A stretch of 24,393 bases of DNA from Nymphaea colorata (GCF_008831285.2 NW_022205164.1:1-24393); one strand, 5' to 3'. Shown: positions 7,336-18,482, numbered from the stretch's first letter. Notes: a model not told the origin generated them from the letters alone. A program made the numbers and translations.

Positions 7336-7440
7336 TTTTTGCCCGGCACCGCTTTCCCTTTCCGTCTTTTGCCGGCCTCCCGCGCACGAACCGCCGCGGT
7401 GTGCTCATCGCGCTCCTTTGCTCGGCCACCACGTGGGCCG

Positions 7441-7445
7441 CCCCC
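7441..7445 (+). other. Lost-T spacer variant (unit 17)
   Basis: CCCCTCGCG has become CCCCCGCG by loss of one T. The lost base is not in a homopolymer run, so a basecalling slip is less likely than for the other variants. Confidence 0.8.
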
Positions 7446-7642
7446 GCGACGGAGGAGGTACAGGCGAGGGCCCGCGCAACGCAGCATCGCCCACGCTCGA
7501 CGGGGGGCAAATCGGTAATCAGAAGATAGTTTTTTTTATTTTTTTTTCCACCGCTTCTTTTCGTATTCTTCCGCGGCGAGTGGGAGGGTGTGTTTCGACG
7601 GGCCGCGTTGCGCATAAGTGGATTGTCTTCGCACCTCCTAGC

Positions 7643-7762
7643 GGGTGCGATCATACCAGCACTAACGCACCGGATCCCATCAGAACTCCGAAGTTAAGCG
7701 TGCTTGGGCGAGAGTAGTACTGGGATGGGTGACCTCCTGGGAAGTCCTCGTGTTGCATCCCC
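7643..7762 (+). rRNA. 5S rRNA: 5S ribosomal RNA (unit 18)
   Basis: Complete copy with no difference seen. TATA-like element at 7613-7619, T5 at 7763-7767. T8-A-T9 spacer, 428-bp unit. Confidence 0.97.
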
Positions 7763-8070
7763 TTTTTGCCCGGCACCGCTTTCCCTTTCCGTCTTTTGCC
7801 GGCCTCCCGCGCACGAACCGCCGCGGTGTGCTCATCGCGCTCCTTTGCTCGGCCACCACGTGGGCCGCCCCTCGCGACGGAGGAGGTACAGGCGAGGGCC
7901 CGCGCAACGCAGCATCGCCCACGCTCGACGGGGGGCAAATCGGTAATCAGAAGATAGTTTTTTTTATTTTTTTTTCCACCGCTTCTTTTCGTATTCTTCC
8001 GCGGCGAGTGGGAGGGTGTGTTTCGACGGGCCGCGTTGCGCATAAGTGGATTGTCTTCGCACCTCCTAGC

Positions 8071-8190
8071 GGGTGCGATCATACCAGCACTAACGCACCG
8101 GATCCCATCAGAACTCCGAAGTTAAGCGTGCTTGGGCGAGAGTAGTACTGGGATGGGTGACCTCCTGGGAAGTCCTCGTGTTGCATCCCC
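8071..8190 (+). rRNA. 5S rRNA: 5S ribosomal RNA (unit 19)
   Basis: Complete copy with no difference seen. TATA-like element at 8041-8047, T5 at 8191-8195, 429-bp unit. Confidence 0.97.
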
Positions 8191-8499
8191 TTTTTGCCCG
8201 GCACCGCTTTCCCTTTCCGTCTTTTGCCGGCCTCCCGCGCACGAACCGCCGCGGTGTGCTCATCGCGCTCCTTTGCTCGGCCACCACGTGGGCCGCCCCT
8301 CGCGACGGAGGAGGTACAGGCGAGGGCCCGCGCAACGCAGCATCGCCCACGCTCGACGGGGGGCAAATCGGTAATCAGAAGATAGTTTTTTTTATTTTTT
8401 TTTTCCACCGCTTCTTTTCGTATTCTTCCGCGGCGAGTGGGAGGGTGTGTTTCGACGGGCCGCGTTGCGCATAAGTGGATTGTCTTCGCACCTCCTAGC

Positions 8500-8619
8500 G
8501 GGTGCGATCATACCAGCACTAACGCACCGGATCCCATCAGAACTCCGAAGTTAAGCGTGCTTGGGCGAGAGTAGTACTGGGATGGGTGACCTCCTGGGAA
8601 GTCCTCGTGTTGCATCCCC
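8500..8619 (+). rRNA. 5S rRNA: 5S ribosomal RNA (unit 20)
   Basis: Complete copy with no difference seen. TATA-like element at 8470-8476, T5 at 8620-8624, 429-bp unit. Confidence 0.97.
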
Positions 8620-8928
8620 TTTTTGCCCGGCACCGCTTTCCCTTTCCGTCTTTTGCCGGCCTCCCGCGCACGAACCGCCGCGGTGTGCTCATCGCGCTCC
8701 TTTGCTCGGCCACCACGTGGGCCGCCCCTCGCGACGGAGGAGGTACAGGCGAGGGCCCGCGCAACGCAGCATCGCCCACGCTCGACGGGGGGCAAATCGG
8801 TAATCAGAAGATAGTTTTTTTTATTTTTTTTTTCCACCGCTTCTTTTCGTATTCTTCCGCGGCGAGTGGGAGGGTGTGTTTCGACGGGCCGCGTTGCGCA
8901 TAAGTGGATTGTCTTCGCACCTCCTAGC

Positions 8929-9048
8929 GGGTGCGATCATACCAGCACTAACGCACCGGATCCCATCAGAACTCCGAAGTTAAGCGTGCTTGGGCGAGAG
9001 TAGTACTGGGATGGGTGACCTCCTGGGAAGTCCTCGTGTTGCATCCCC
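8929..9048 (+). rRNA. 5S rRNA: 5S ribosomal RNA (unit 21)
   Basis: Complete copy with no difference seen. TATA-like element at 8899-8905, T5 at 9049-9053. T8-A-T9 spacer, 428-bp unit. Confidence 0.97.
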
Positions 9049-9356
9049 TTTTTGCCCGGCACCGCTTTCCCTTTCCGTCTTTTGCCGGCCTCCCGCGCAC
9101 GAACCGCCGCGGTGTGCTCATCGCGCTCCTTTGCTCGGCCACCACGTGGGCCGCCCCTCGCGACGGAGGAGGTACAGGCGAGGGCCCGCGCAACGCAGCA
9201 TCGCCCACGCTCGACGGGGGGCAAATCGGTAATCAGAAGATAGTTTTTTTTATTTTTTTTTCCACCGCTTCTTTTCGTATTCTTCCGCGGCGAGTGGGAG
9301 GGTGTGTTTCGACGGGCCGCGTTGCGCATAAGTGGATTGTCTTCGCACCTCCTAGC

Positions 9357-9476
9357 GGGTGCGATCATACCAGCACTAACGCACCGGATCCCATCAGAAC
9401 TCCGAAGTTAAGCGTGCTTGGGCGAGAGTAGTACTGGGATGGGTGACCTCCTGGGAAGTCCTCGTGTTGCATCCCC
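9357..9476 (+). rRNA. 5S rRNA: 5S ribosomal RNA (unit 22)
   Basis: Complete copy with no difference seen. TATA-like element at 9327-9333, T5 at 9477-9481. The spacer repeats the lost T of unit 17 (C5 run at 9582-9586) but on a T8-A-T10 background, giving 428 bp. The two variant sites are therefore uncoupled here. Confidence 0.97.
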
Positions 9477-9581
9477 TTTTTGCCCGGCACCGCTTTCCCT
9501 TTCCGTCTTTTGCCGGCCTCCCGCGCACGAACCGCCGCGGTGTGCTCATCGCGCTCCTTTGCTCGGCCACCACGTGGGCCG

Positions 9582-9586
9582 CCCCC
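9582..9586 (+). other. Lost-T spacer variant (unit 22)
   Basis: The same lost T as at 7441-7445, five units further on, but with T8-A-T10 downstream where unit 17 has T8-A-T9. Confidence 0.8.
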
Positions 9587-9784
9587 GCGACGGAGGAGGT
9601 ACAGGCGAGGGCCCGCGCAACGCAGCATCGCCCACGCTCGACGGGGGGCAAATCGGTAATCAGAAGATAGTTTTTTTTATTTTTTTTTTCCACCGCTTCT
9701 TTTCGTATTCTTCCGCGGCGAGTGGGAGGGTGTGTTTCGACGGGCCGCGTTGCGCATAAGTGGATTGTCTTCGCACCTCCTAGC

Positions 9785-9904
9785 GGGTGCGATCATACCA
9801 GCACTAACGCACCGGATCCCATCAGAACTCCGAAGTTAAGCGTGCTTGGGCGAGAGTAGTACTGGGATGGGTGACCTCCTGGGAAGTCCTCGTGTTGCAT
9901 CCCC
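9785..9904 (+). rRNA. 5S rRNA: 5S ribosomal RNA (unit 23)
   Basis: Complete copy with no difference seen. TATA-like element at 9755-9761, T5 at 9905-9909, 429-bp unit. First of eight consecutive consensus units. Confidence 0.97.
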
Positions 9905-10213
9905 TTTTTGCCCGGCACCGCTTTCCCTTTCCGTCTTTTGCCGGCCTCCCGCGCACGAACCGCCGCGGTGTGCTCATCGCGCTCCTTTGCTCGGCCACCA
10001 CGTGGGCCGCCCCTCGCGACGGAGGAGGTACAGGCGAGGGCCCGCGCAACGCAGCATCGCCCACGCTCGACGGGGGGCAAATCGGTAATCAGAAGATAGT
10101 TTTTTTTATTTTTTTTTTCCACCGCTTCTTTTCGTATTCTTCCGCGGCGAGTGGGAGGGTGTGTTTCGACGGGCCGCGTTGCGCATAAGTGGATTGTCTT
10201 CGCACCTCCTAGC

Positions 10214-10333
10214 GGGTGCGATCATACCAGCACTAACGCACCGGATCCCATCAGAACTCCGAAGTTAAGCGTGCTTGGGCGAGAGTAGTACTGGGATGGG
10301 TGACCTCCTGGGAAGTCCTCGTGTTGCATCCCC
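10214..10333 (+). rRNA. 5S rRNA: 5S ribosomal RNA (unit 24)
   Basis: Complete copy with no difference seen. TATA-like element at 10184-10190, T5 at 10334-10338, 429-bp unit. Confidence 0.97.
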
Positions 10334-10642
10334 TTTTTGCCCGGCACCGCTTTCCCTTTCCGTCTTTTGCCGGCCTCCCGCGCACGAACCGCCGCGGTGT
10401 GCTCATCGCGCTCCTTTGCTCGGCCACCACGTGGGCCGCCCCTCGCGACGGAGGAGGTACAGGCGAGGGCCCGCGCAACGCAGCATCGCCCACGCTCGAC
10501 GGGGGGCAAATCGGTAATCAGAAGATAGTTTTTTTTATTTTTTTTTTCCACCGCTTCTTTTCGTATTCTTCCGCGGCGAGTGGGAGGGTGTGTTTCGACG
10601 GGCCGCGTTGCGCATAAGTGGATTGTCTTCGCACCTCCTAGC

Positions 10643-10762
10643 GGGTGCGATCATACCAGCACTAACGCACCGGATCCCATCAGAACTCCGAAGTTAAGCG
10701 TGCTTGGGCGAGAGTAGTACTGGGATGGGTGACCTCCTGGGAAGTCCTCGTGTTGCATCCCC
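10643..10762 (+). rRNA. 5S rRNA: 5S ribosomal RNA (unit 25)
   Basis: Complete copy with no difference seen. TATA-like element at 10613-10619, T5 at 10763-10767, 429-bp unit. Confidence 0.97.
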
Positions 10763-11071
10763 TTTTTGCCCGGCACCGCTTTCCCTTTCCGTCTTTTGCC
10801 GGCCTCCCGCGCACGAACCGCCGCGGTGTGCTCATCGCGCTCCTTTGCTCGGCCACCACGTGGGCCGCCCCTCGCGACGGAGGAGGTACAGGCGAGGGCC
10901 CGCGCAACGCAGCATCGCCCACGCTCGACGGGGGGCAAATCGGTAATCAGAAGATAGTTTTTTTTATTTTTTTTTTCCACCGCTTCTTTTCGTATTCTTC
11001 CGCGGCGAGTGGGAGGGTGTGTTTCGACGGGCCGCGTTGCGCATAAGTGGATTGTCTTCGCACCTCCTAGC

Positions 11072-11191
11072 GGGTGCGATCATACCAGCACTAACGCACC
11101 GGATCCCATCAGAACTCCGAAGTTAAGCGTGCTTGGGCGAGAGTAGTACTGGGATGGGTGACCTCCTGGGAAGTCCTCGTGTTGCATCCCC
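11072..11191 (+). rRNA. 5S rRNA: 5S ribosomal RNA (unit 26)
   Basis: Complete copy with no difference seen. TATA-like element at 11042-11048, T5 at 11192-11196, 429-bp unit. Confidence 0.97.
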
Positions 11192-11500
11192 TTTTTGCCC
11201 GGCACCGCTTTCCCTTTCCGTCTTTTGCCGGCCTCCCGCGCACGAACCGCCGCGGTGTGCTCATCGCGCTCCTTTGCTCGGCCACCACGTGGGCCGCCCC
11301 TCGCGACGGAGGAGGTACAGGCGAGGGCCCGCGCAACGCAGCATCGCCCACGCTCGACGGGGGGCAAATCGGTAATCAGAAGATAGTTTTTTTTATTTTT
11401 TTTTTCCACCGCTTCTTTTCGTATTCTTCCGCGGCGAGTGGGAGGGTGTGTTTCGACGGGCCGCGTTGCGCATAAGTGGATTGTCTTCGCACCTCCTAGC

Positions 11501-11620
11501 GGGTGCGATCATACCAGCACTAACGCACCGGATCCCATCAGAACTCCGAAGTTAAGCGTGCTTGGGCGAGAGTAGTACTGGGATGGGTGACCTCCTGGGA
11601 AGTCCTCGTGTTGCATCCCC
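11501..11620 (+). rRNA. 5S rRNA: 5S ribosomal RNA (unit 27)
   Basis: Complete copy with no difference seen. TATA-like element at 11471-11477, T5 at 11621-11625, 429-bp unit. Confidence 0.97.
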
Positions 11621-11929
11621 TTTTTGCCCGGCACCGCTTTCCCTTTCCGTCTTTTGCCGGCCTCCCGCGCACGAACCGCCGCGGTGTGCTCATCGCGCTC
11701 CTTTGCTCGGCCACCACGTGGGCCGCCCCTCGCGACGGAGGAGGTACAGGCGAGGGCCCGCGCAACGCAGCATCGCCCACGCTCGACGGGGGGCAAATCG
11801 GTAATCAGAAGATAGTTTTTTTTATTTTTTTTTTCCACCGCTTCTTTTCGTATTCTTCCGCGGCGAGTGGGAGGGTGTGTTTCGACGGGCCGCGTTGCGC
11901 ATAAGTGGATTGTCTTCGCACCTCCTAGC

Positions 11930-12049
11930 GGGTGCGATCATACCAGCACTAACGCACCGGATCCCATCAGAACTCCGAAGTTAAGCGTGCTTGGGCGAGA
12001 GTAGTACTGGGATGGGTGACCTCCTGGGAAGTCCTCGTGTTGCATCCCC
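11930..12049 (+). rRNA. 5S rRNA: 5S ribosomal RNA (unit 28)
   Basis: Complete copy with no difference seen. TATA-like element at 11900-11906, T5 at 12050-12054, 429-bp unit. Confidence 0.97.
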
Positions 12050-12358
12050 TTTTTGCCCGGCACCGCTTTCCCTTTCCGTCTTTTGCCGGCCTCCCGCGCA
12101 CGAACCGCCGCGGTGTGCTCATCGCGCTCCTTTGCTCGGCCACCACGTGGGCCGCCCCTCGCGACGGAGGAGGTACAGGCGAGGGCCCGCGCAACGCAGC
12201 ATCGCCCACGCTCGACGGGGGGCAAATCGGTAATCAGAAGATAGTTTTTTTTATTTTTTTTTTCCACCGCTTCTTTTCGTATTCTTCCGCGGCGAGTGGG
12301 AGGGTGTGTTTCGACGGGCCGCGTTGCGCATAAGTGGATTGTCTTCGCACCTCCTAGC

Positions 12359-12478
12359 GGGTGCGATCATACCAGCACTAACGCACCGGATCCCATCAGA
12401 ACTCCGAAGTTAAGCGTGCTTGGGCGAGAGTAGTACTGGGATGGGTGACCTCCTGGGAAGTCCTCGTGTTGCATCCCC
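12359..12478 (+). rRNA. 5S rRNA: 5S ribosomal RNA (unit 29)
   Basis: Complete copy with no difference seen. TATA-like element at 12329-12335, T5 at 12479-12483, 429-bp unit. Confidence 0.97.
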
Positions 12479-12787
12479 TTTTTGCCCGGCACCGCTTTCC
12501 CTTTCCGTCTTTTGCCGGCCTCCCGCGCACGAACCGCCGCGGTGTGCTCATCGCGCTCCTTTGCTCGGCCACCACGTGGGCCGCCCCTCGCGACGGAGGA
12601 GGTACAGGCGAGGGCCCGCGCAACGCAGCATCGCCCACGCTCGACGGGGGGCAAATCGGTAATCAGAAGATAGTTTTTTTTATTTTTTTTTTCCACCGCT
12701 TCTTTTCGTATTCTTCCGCGGCGAGTGGGAGGGTGTGTTTCGACGGGCCGCGTTGCGCATAAGTGGATTGTCTTCGCACCTCCTAGC

Positions 12788-12907
12788 GGGTGCGATCATA
12801 CCAGCACTAACGCACCGGATCCCATCAGAACTCCGAAGTTAAGCGTGCTTGGGCGAGAGTAGTACTGGGATGGGTGACCTCCTGGGAAGTCCTCGTGTTG
12901 CATCCCC
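12788..12907 (+). rRNA. 5S rRNA: 5S ribosomal RNA (unit 30)
   Basis: Complete copy with no difference seen. TATA-like element at 12758-12764, T5 at 12908-12912, 429-bp unit. Last of the first long consensus run. Confidence 0.97.
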
Positions 12908-13216
12908 TTTTTGCCCGGCACCGCTTTCCCTTTCCGTCTTTTGCCGGCCTCCCGCGCACGAACCGCCGCGGTGTGCTCATCGCGCTCCTTTGCTCGGCCA
13001 CCACGTGGGCCGCCCCTCGCGACGGAGGAGGTACAGGCGAGGGCCCGCGCAACGCAGCATCGCCCACGCTCGACGGGGGGCAAATCGGTAATCAGAAGAT
13101 AGTTTTTTTTATTTTTTTTTTCCACCGCTTCTTTTCGTATTCTTCCGCGGCGAGTGGGAGGGTGTGTTTCGACGGGCCGCGTTGCGCATAAGTGGATTGT
13201 CTTCGCACCTCCTAGC

Positions 13217-13336
13217 GGGTGCGATCATACCAGCACTAACGCACCGGATCCCATCAGAACTCCGAAGTTAAGCGTGCTTGGGCGAGAGTAGTACTGGGAT
13301 GGGTGACCTCCTGGGAAGTCCTCGTGTTGCATCCCC
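13217..13336 (+). rRNA. 5S rRNA: 5S ribosomal RNA (unit 31)
   Basis: Complete copy with no difference seen. TATA-like element at 13187-13193, T5 at 13337-13341. T8-A-T9 spacer (428 bp), one of only two such units right of position 9357. Confidence 0.97.
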
Positions 13337-13644
13337 TTTTTGCCCGGCACCGCTTTCCCTTTCCGTCTTTTGCCGGCCTCCCGCGCACGAACCGCCGCGG
13401 TGTGCTCATCGCGCTCCTTTGCTCGGCCACCACGTGGGCCGCCCCTCGCGACGGAGGAGGTACAGGCGAGGGCCCGCGCAACGCAGCATCGCCCACGCTC
13501 GACGGGGGGCAAATCGGTAATCAGAAGATAGTTTTTTTTATTTTTTTTTCCACCGCTTCTTTTCGTATTCTTCCGCGGCGAGTGGGAGGGTGTGTTTCGA
13601 CGGGCCGCGTTGCGCATAAGTGGATTGTCTTCGCACCTCCTAGC

Positions 13645-13764
13645 GGGTGCGATCATACCAGCACTAACGCACCGGATCCCATCAGAACTCCGAAGTTAAG
13701 CGTGCTTGGGCGAGAGTAGTACTGGGATGGGTGACCTCCTGGGAAGTCCTCGTGTTGCATCCCC
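13645..13764 (+). rRNA. 5S rRNA: 5S ribosomal RNA (unit 32)
   Basis: Complete copy with no difference seen. TATA-like element at 13615-13621, T5 at 13765-13769, 429-bp unit. Confidence 0.97.
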
Positions 13765-14073
13765 TTTTTGCCCGGCACCGCTTTCCCTTTCCGTCTTTTG
13801 CCGGCCTCCCGCGCACGAACCGCCGCGGTGTGCTCATCGCGCTCCTTTGCTCGGCCACCACGTGGGCCGCCCCTCGCGACGGAGGAGGTACAGGCGAGGG
13901 CCCGCGCAACGCAGCATCGCCCACGCTCGACGGGGGGCAAATCGGTAATCAGAAGATAGTTTTTTTTATTTTTTTTTTCCACCGCTTCTTTTCGTATTCT
14001 TCCGCGGCGAGTGGGAGGGTGTGTTTCGACGGGCCGCGTTGCGCATAAGTGGATTGTCTTCGCACCTCCTAGC

Positions 14074-14193
14074 GGGTGCGATCATACCAGCACTAACGCA
14101 CCGGATCCCATCAGAACTCCGAAGTTAAGCGTGCTTGGGCGAGAGTAGTACTGGGATGGGTGACCTCCTGGGAAGTCCTCGTGTTGCATCCCC
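14074..14193 (+). rRNA. 5S rRNA: 5S ribosomal RNA (unit 33)
   Basis: Complete copy with no difference seen. TATA-like element at 14044-14050, T5 at 14194-14198. Its spacer has lost one A (GGTCAGG at 14316-14322 for GGTACAGG), giving 428 bp. This is the only variant in the window that is unique and not in a homopolymer run. Confidence 0.97.
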
Positions 14194-14317
14194 TTTTTGC
14201 CCGGCACCGCTTTCCCTTTCCGTCTTTTGCCGGCCTCCCGCGCACGAACCGCCGCGGTGTGCTCATCGCGCTCCTTTGCTCGGCCACCACGTGGGCCGCC
14301 CCTCGCGACGGAGGAGG

Positions 14318-14319
14318 TC
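14318..14319 (+). other. Lost-A spacer variant (unit 33)
   Basis: GAGGAGGTACAGG has become GAGGAGGTCAGG; the missing A lay between 14318 and 14319. Seen only once. Confidence 0.8.
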
Positions 14320-14501
14320 AGGCGAGGGCCCGCGCAACGCAGCATCGCCCACGCTCGACGGGGGGCAAATCGGTAATCAGAAGATAGTTTTTTTTATTTT
14401 TTTTTTCCACCGCTTCTTTTCGTATTCTTCCGCGGCGAGTGGGAGGGTGTGTTTCGACGGGCCGCGTTGCGCATAAGTGGATTGTCTTCGCACCTCCTAG
14501 C

Positions 14502-14621
14502 GGGTGCGATCATACCAGCACTAACGCACCGGATCCCATCAGAACTCCGAAGTTAAGCGTGCTTGGGCGAGAGTAGTACTGGGATGGGTGACCTCCTGGG
14601 AAGTCCTCGTGTTGCATCCCC
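14502..14621 (+). rRNA. 5S rRNA: 5S ribosomal RNA (unit 34)
   Basis: Complete copy with no difference seen. TATA-like element at 14472-14478, T5 at 14622-14626, 429-bp unit. First of fifteen consecutive consensus units. Confidence 0.97.
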
Positions 14622-14930
14622 TTTTTGCCCGGCACCGCTTTCCCTTTCCGTCTTTTGCCGGCCTCCCGCGCACGAACCGCCGCGGTGTGCTCATCGCGCT
14701 CCTTTGCTCGGCCACCACGTGGGCCGCCCCTCGCGACGGAGGAGGTACAGGCGAGGGCCCGCGCAACGCAGCATCGCCCACGCTCGACGGGGGGCAAATC
14801 GGTAATCAGAAGATAGTTTTTTTTATTTTTTTTTTCCACCGCTTCTTTTCGTATTCTTCCGCGGCGAGTGGGAGGGTGTGTTTCGACGGGCCGCGTTGCG
14901 CATAAGTGGATTGTCTTCGCACCTCCTAGC

Positions 14931-15050
14931 GGGTGCGATCATACCAGCACTAACGCACCGGATCCCATCAGAACTCCGAAGTTAAGCGTGCTTGGGCGAG
15001 AGTAGTACTGGGATGGGTGACCTCCTGGGAAGTCCTCGTGTTGCATCCCC
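14931..15050 (+). rRNA. 5S rRNA: 5S ribosomal RNA (unit 35)
   Basis: Complete copy with no difference seen. TATA-like element at 14901-14907, T5 at 15051-15055, 429-bp unit. Confidence 0.97.
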
Positions 15051-15359
15051 TTTTTGCCCGGCACCGCTTTCCCTTTCCGTCTTTTGCCGGCCTCCCGCGC
15101 ACGAACCGCCGCGGTGTGCTCATCGCGCTCCTTTGCTCGGCCACCACGTGGGCCGCCCCTCGCGACGGAGGAGGTACAGGCGAGGGCCCGCGCAACGCAG
15201 CATCGCCCACGCTCGACGGGGGGCAAATCGGTAATCAGAAGATAGTTTTTTTTATTTTTTTTTTCCACCGCTTCTTTTCGTATTCTTCCGCGGCGAGTGG
15301 GAGGGTGTGTTTCGACGGGCCGCGTTGCGCATAAGTGGATTGTCTTCGCACCTCCTAGC

Positions 15360-15479
15360 GGGTGCGATCATACCAGCACTAACGCACCGGATCCCATCAG
15401 AACTCCGAAGTTAAGCGTGCTTGGGCGAGAGTAGTACTGGGATGGGTGACCTCCTGGGAAGTCCTCGTGTTGCATCCCC
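15360..15479 (+). rRNA. 5S rRNA: 5S ribosomal RNA (unit 36)
   Basis: Complete copy with no difference seen. TATA-like element at 15330-15336, T5 at 15480-15484, 429-bp unit. Confidence 0.97.
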
Positions 15480-15788
15480 TTTTTGCCCGGCACCGCTTTC
15501 CCTTTCCGTCTTTTGCCGGCCTCCCGCGCACGAACCGCCGCGGTGTGCTCATCGCGCTCCTTTGCTCGGCCACCACGTGGGCCGCCCCTCGCGACGGAGG
15601 AGGTACAGGCGAGGGCCCGCGCAACGCAGCATCGCCCACGCTCGACGGGGGGCAAATCGGTAATCAGAAGATAGTTTTTTTTATTTTTTTTTTCCACCGC
15701 TTCTTTTCGTATTCTTCCGCGGCGAGTGGGAGGGTGTGTTTCGACGGGCCGCGTTGCGCATAAGTGGATTGTCTTCGCACCTCCTAGC

Positions 15789-15908
15789 GGGTGCGATCAT
15801 ACCAGCACTAACGCACCGGATCCCATCAGAACTCCGAAGTTAAGCGTGCTTGGGCGAGAGTAGTACTGGGATGGGTGACCTCCTGGGAAGTCCTCGTGTT
15901 GCATCCCC
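15789..15908 (+). rRNA. 5S rRNA: 5S ribosomal RNA (unit 37)
   Basis: Complete copy with no difference seen. TATA-like element at 15759-15765, T5 at 15909-15913, 429-bp unit. Confidence 0.97.
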
Positions 15909-16217
15909 TTTTTGCCCGGCACCGCTTTCCCTTTCCGTCTTTTGCCGGCCTCCCGCGCACGAACCGCCGCGGTGTGCTCATCGCGCTCCTTTGCTCGGCC
16001 ACCACGTGGGCCGCCCCTCGCGACGGAGGAGGTACAGGCGAGGGCCCGCGCAACGCAGCATCGCCCACGCTCGACGGGGGGCAAATCGGTAATCAGAAGA
16101 TAGTTTTTTTTATTTTTTTTTTCCACCGCTTCTTTTCGTATTCTTCCGCGGCGAGTGGGAGGGTGTGTTTCGACGGGCCGCGTTGCGCATAAGTGGATTG
16201 TCTTCGCACCTCCTAGC

Positions 16218-16337
16218 GGGTGCGATCATACCAGCACTAACGCACCGGATCCCATCAGAACTCCGAAGTTAAGCGTGCTTGGGCGAGAGTAGTACTGGGA
16301 TGGGTGACCTCCTGGGAAGTCCTCGTGTTGCATCCCC
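16218..16337 (+). rRNA. 5S rRNA: 5S ribosomal RNA (unit 38)
   Basis: Complete copy with no difference seen. TATA-like element at 16188-16194, T5 at 16338-16342, 429-bp unit. Confidence 0.97.
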
Positions 16338-16646
16338 TTTTTGCCCGGCACCGCTTTCCCTTTCCGTCTTTTGCCGGCCTCCCGCGCACGAACCGCCGCG
16401 GTGTGCTCATCGCGCTCCTTTGCTCGGCCACCACGTGGGCCGCCCCTCGCGACGGAGGAGGTACAGGCGAGGGCCCGCGCAACGCAGCATCGCCCACGCT
16501 CGACGGGGGGCAAATCGGTAATCAGAAGATAGTTTTTTTTATTTTTTTTTTCCACCGCTTCTTTTCGTATTCTTCCGCGGCGAGTGGGAGGGTGTGTTTC
16601 GACGGGCCGCGTTGCGCATAAGTGGATTGTCTTCGCACCTCCTAGC

Positions 16647-16766
16647 GGGTGCGATCATACCAGCACTAACGCACCGGATCCCATCAGAACTCCGAAGTTA
16701 AGCGTGCTTGGGCGAGAGTAGTACTGGGATGGGTGACCTCCTGGGAAGTCCTCGTGTTGCATCCCC
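16647..16766 (+). rRNA. 5S rRNA: 5S ribosomal RNA (unit 39)
   Basis: Complete copy with no difference seen. TATA-like element at 16617-16623, T5 at 16767-16771, 429-bp unit. Confidence 0.97.
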
Positions 16767-17075
16767 TTTTTGCCCGGCACCGCTTTCCCTTTCCGTCTTT
16801 TGCCGGCCTCCCGCGCACGAACCGCCGCGGTGTGCTCATCGCGCTCCTTTGCTCGGCCACCACGTGGGCCGCCCCTCGCGACGGAGGAGGTACAGGCGAG
16901 GGCCCGCGCAACGCAGCATCGCCCACGCTCGACGGGGGGCAAATCGGTAATCAGAAGATAGTTTTTTTTATTTTTTTTTTCCACCGCTTCTTTTCGTATT
17001 CTTCCGCGGCGAGTGGGAGGGTGTGTTTCGACGGGCCGCGTTGCGCATAAGTGGATTGTCTTCGCACCTCCTAGC

Positions 17076-17195
17076 GGGTGCGATCATACCAGCACTAACG
17101 CACCGGATCCCATCAGAACTCCGAAGTTAAGCGTGCTTGGGCGAGAGTAGTACTGGGATGGGTGACCTCCTGGGAAGTCCTCGTGTTGCATCCCC
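17076..17195 (+). rRNA. 5S rRNA: 5S ribosomal RNA (unit 40)
   Basis: Complete copy with no difference seen. TATA-like element at 17046-17052, T5 at 17196-17200, 429-bp unit. Confidence 0.97.
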
Positions 17196-17504
17196 TTTTT
17201 GCCCGGCACCGCTTTCCCTTTCCGTCTTTTGCCGGCCTCCCGCGCACGAACCGCCGCGGTGTGCTCATCGCGCTCCTTTGCTCGGCCACCACGTGGGCCG
17301 CCCCTCGCGACGGAGGAGGTACAGGCGAGGGCCCGCGCAACGCAGCATCGCCCACGCTCGACGGGGGGCAAATCGGTAATCAGAAGATAGTTTTTTTTAT
17401 TTTTTTTTTCCACCGCTTCTTTTCGTATTCTTCCGCGGCGAGTGGGAGGGTGTGTTTCGACGGGCCGCGTTGCGCATAAGTGGATTGTCTTCGCACCTCC
17501 TAGC

Positions 17505-17624
17505 GGGTGCGATCATACCAGCACTAACGCACCGGATCCCATCAGAACTCCGAAGTTAAGCGTGCTTGGGCGAGAGTAGTACTGGGATGGGTGACCTCCT
17601 GGGAAGTCCTCGTGTTGCATCCCC
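17505..17624 (+). rRNA. 5S rRNA: 5S ribosomal RNA (unit 41)
   Basis: Complete copy with no difference seen. TATA-like element at 17475-17481, T5 at 17625-17629, 429-bp unit. Confidence 0.97.
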
Positions 17625-17933
17625 TTTTTGCCCGGCACCGCTTTCCCTTTCCGTCTTTTGCCGGCCTCCCGCGCACGAACCGCCGCGGTGTGCTCATCGC
17701 GCTCCTTTGCTCGGCCACCACGTGGGCCGCCCCTCGCGACGGAGGAGGTACAGGCGAGGGCCCGCGCAACGCAGCATCGCCCACGCTCGACGGGGGGCAA
17801 ATCGGTAATCAGAAGATAGTTTTTTTTATTTTTTTTTTCCACCGCTTCTTTTCGTATTCTTCCGCGGCGAGTGGGAGGGTGTGTTTCGACGGGCCGCGTT
17901 GCGCATAAGTGGATTGTCTTCGCACCTCCTAGC

Positions 17934-18053
17934 GGGTGCGATCATACCAGCACTAACGCACCGGATCCCATCAGAACTCCGAAGTTAAGCGTGCTTGGGC
18001 GAGAGTAGTACTGGGATGGGTGACCTCCTGGGAAGTCCTCGTGTTGCATCCCC
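17934..18053 (+). rRNA. 5S rRNA: 5S ribosomal RNA (unit 42)
   Basis: Complete copy with no difference seen. TATA-like element at 17904-17910, T5 at 18054-18058, 429-bp unit. Confidence 0.97.
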
Positions 18054-18362
18054 TTTTTGCCCGGCACCGCTTTCCCTTTCCGTCTTTTGCCGGCCTCCCG
18101 CGCACGAACCGCCGCGGTGTGCTCATCGCGCTCCTTTGCTCGGCCACCACGTGGGCCGCCCCTCGCGACGGAGGAGGTACAGGCGAGGGCCCGCGCAACG
18201 CAGCATCGCCCACGCTCGACGGGGGGCAAATCGGTAATCAGAAGATAGTTTTTTTTATTTTTTTTTTCCACCGCTTCTTTTCGTATTCTTCCGCGGCGAG
18301 TGGGAGGGTGTGTTTCGACGGGCCGCGTTGCGCATAAGTGGATTGTCTTCGCACCTCCTAGC

Positions 18363-18482
18363 GGGTGCGATCATACCAGCACTAACGCACCGGATCCCAT
18401 CAGAACTCCGAAGTTAAGCGTGCTTGGGCGAGAGTAGTACTGGGATGGGTGACCTCCTGGGAAGTCCTCGTGTTGCATCCCC
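18363..18482 (+). rRNA. 5S rRNA: 5S ribosomal RNA (unit 43)
   Basis: Complete copy with no difference seen. TATA-like element at 18333-18339, T5 at 18483-18487, 429-bp unit. Confidence 0.97.

Larger units (their letters stand above)
9785..13216 (+). repeat. Consensus run of eight units (23-30)
   Basis: Eight consecutive 429-bp units (3432 bp) with no difference seen between them, consistent with recent homogenisation or expansion from one unit. Confidence 0.75.
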
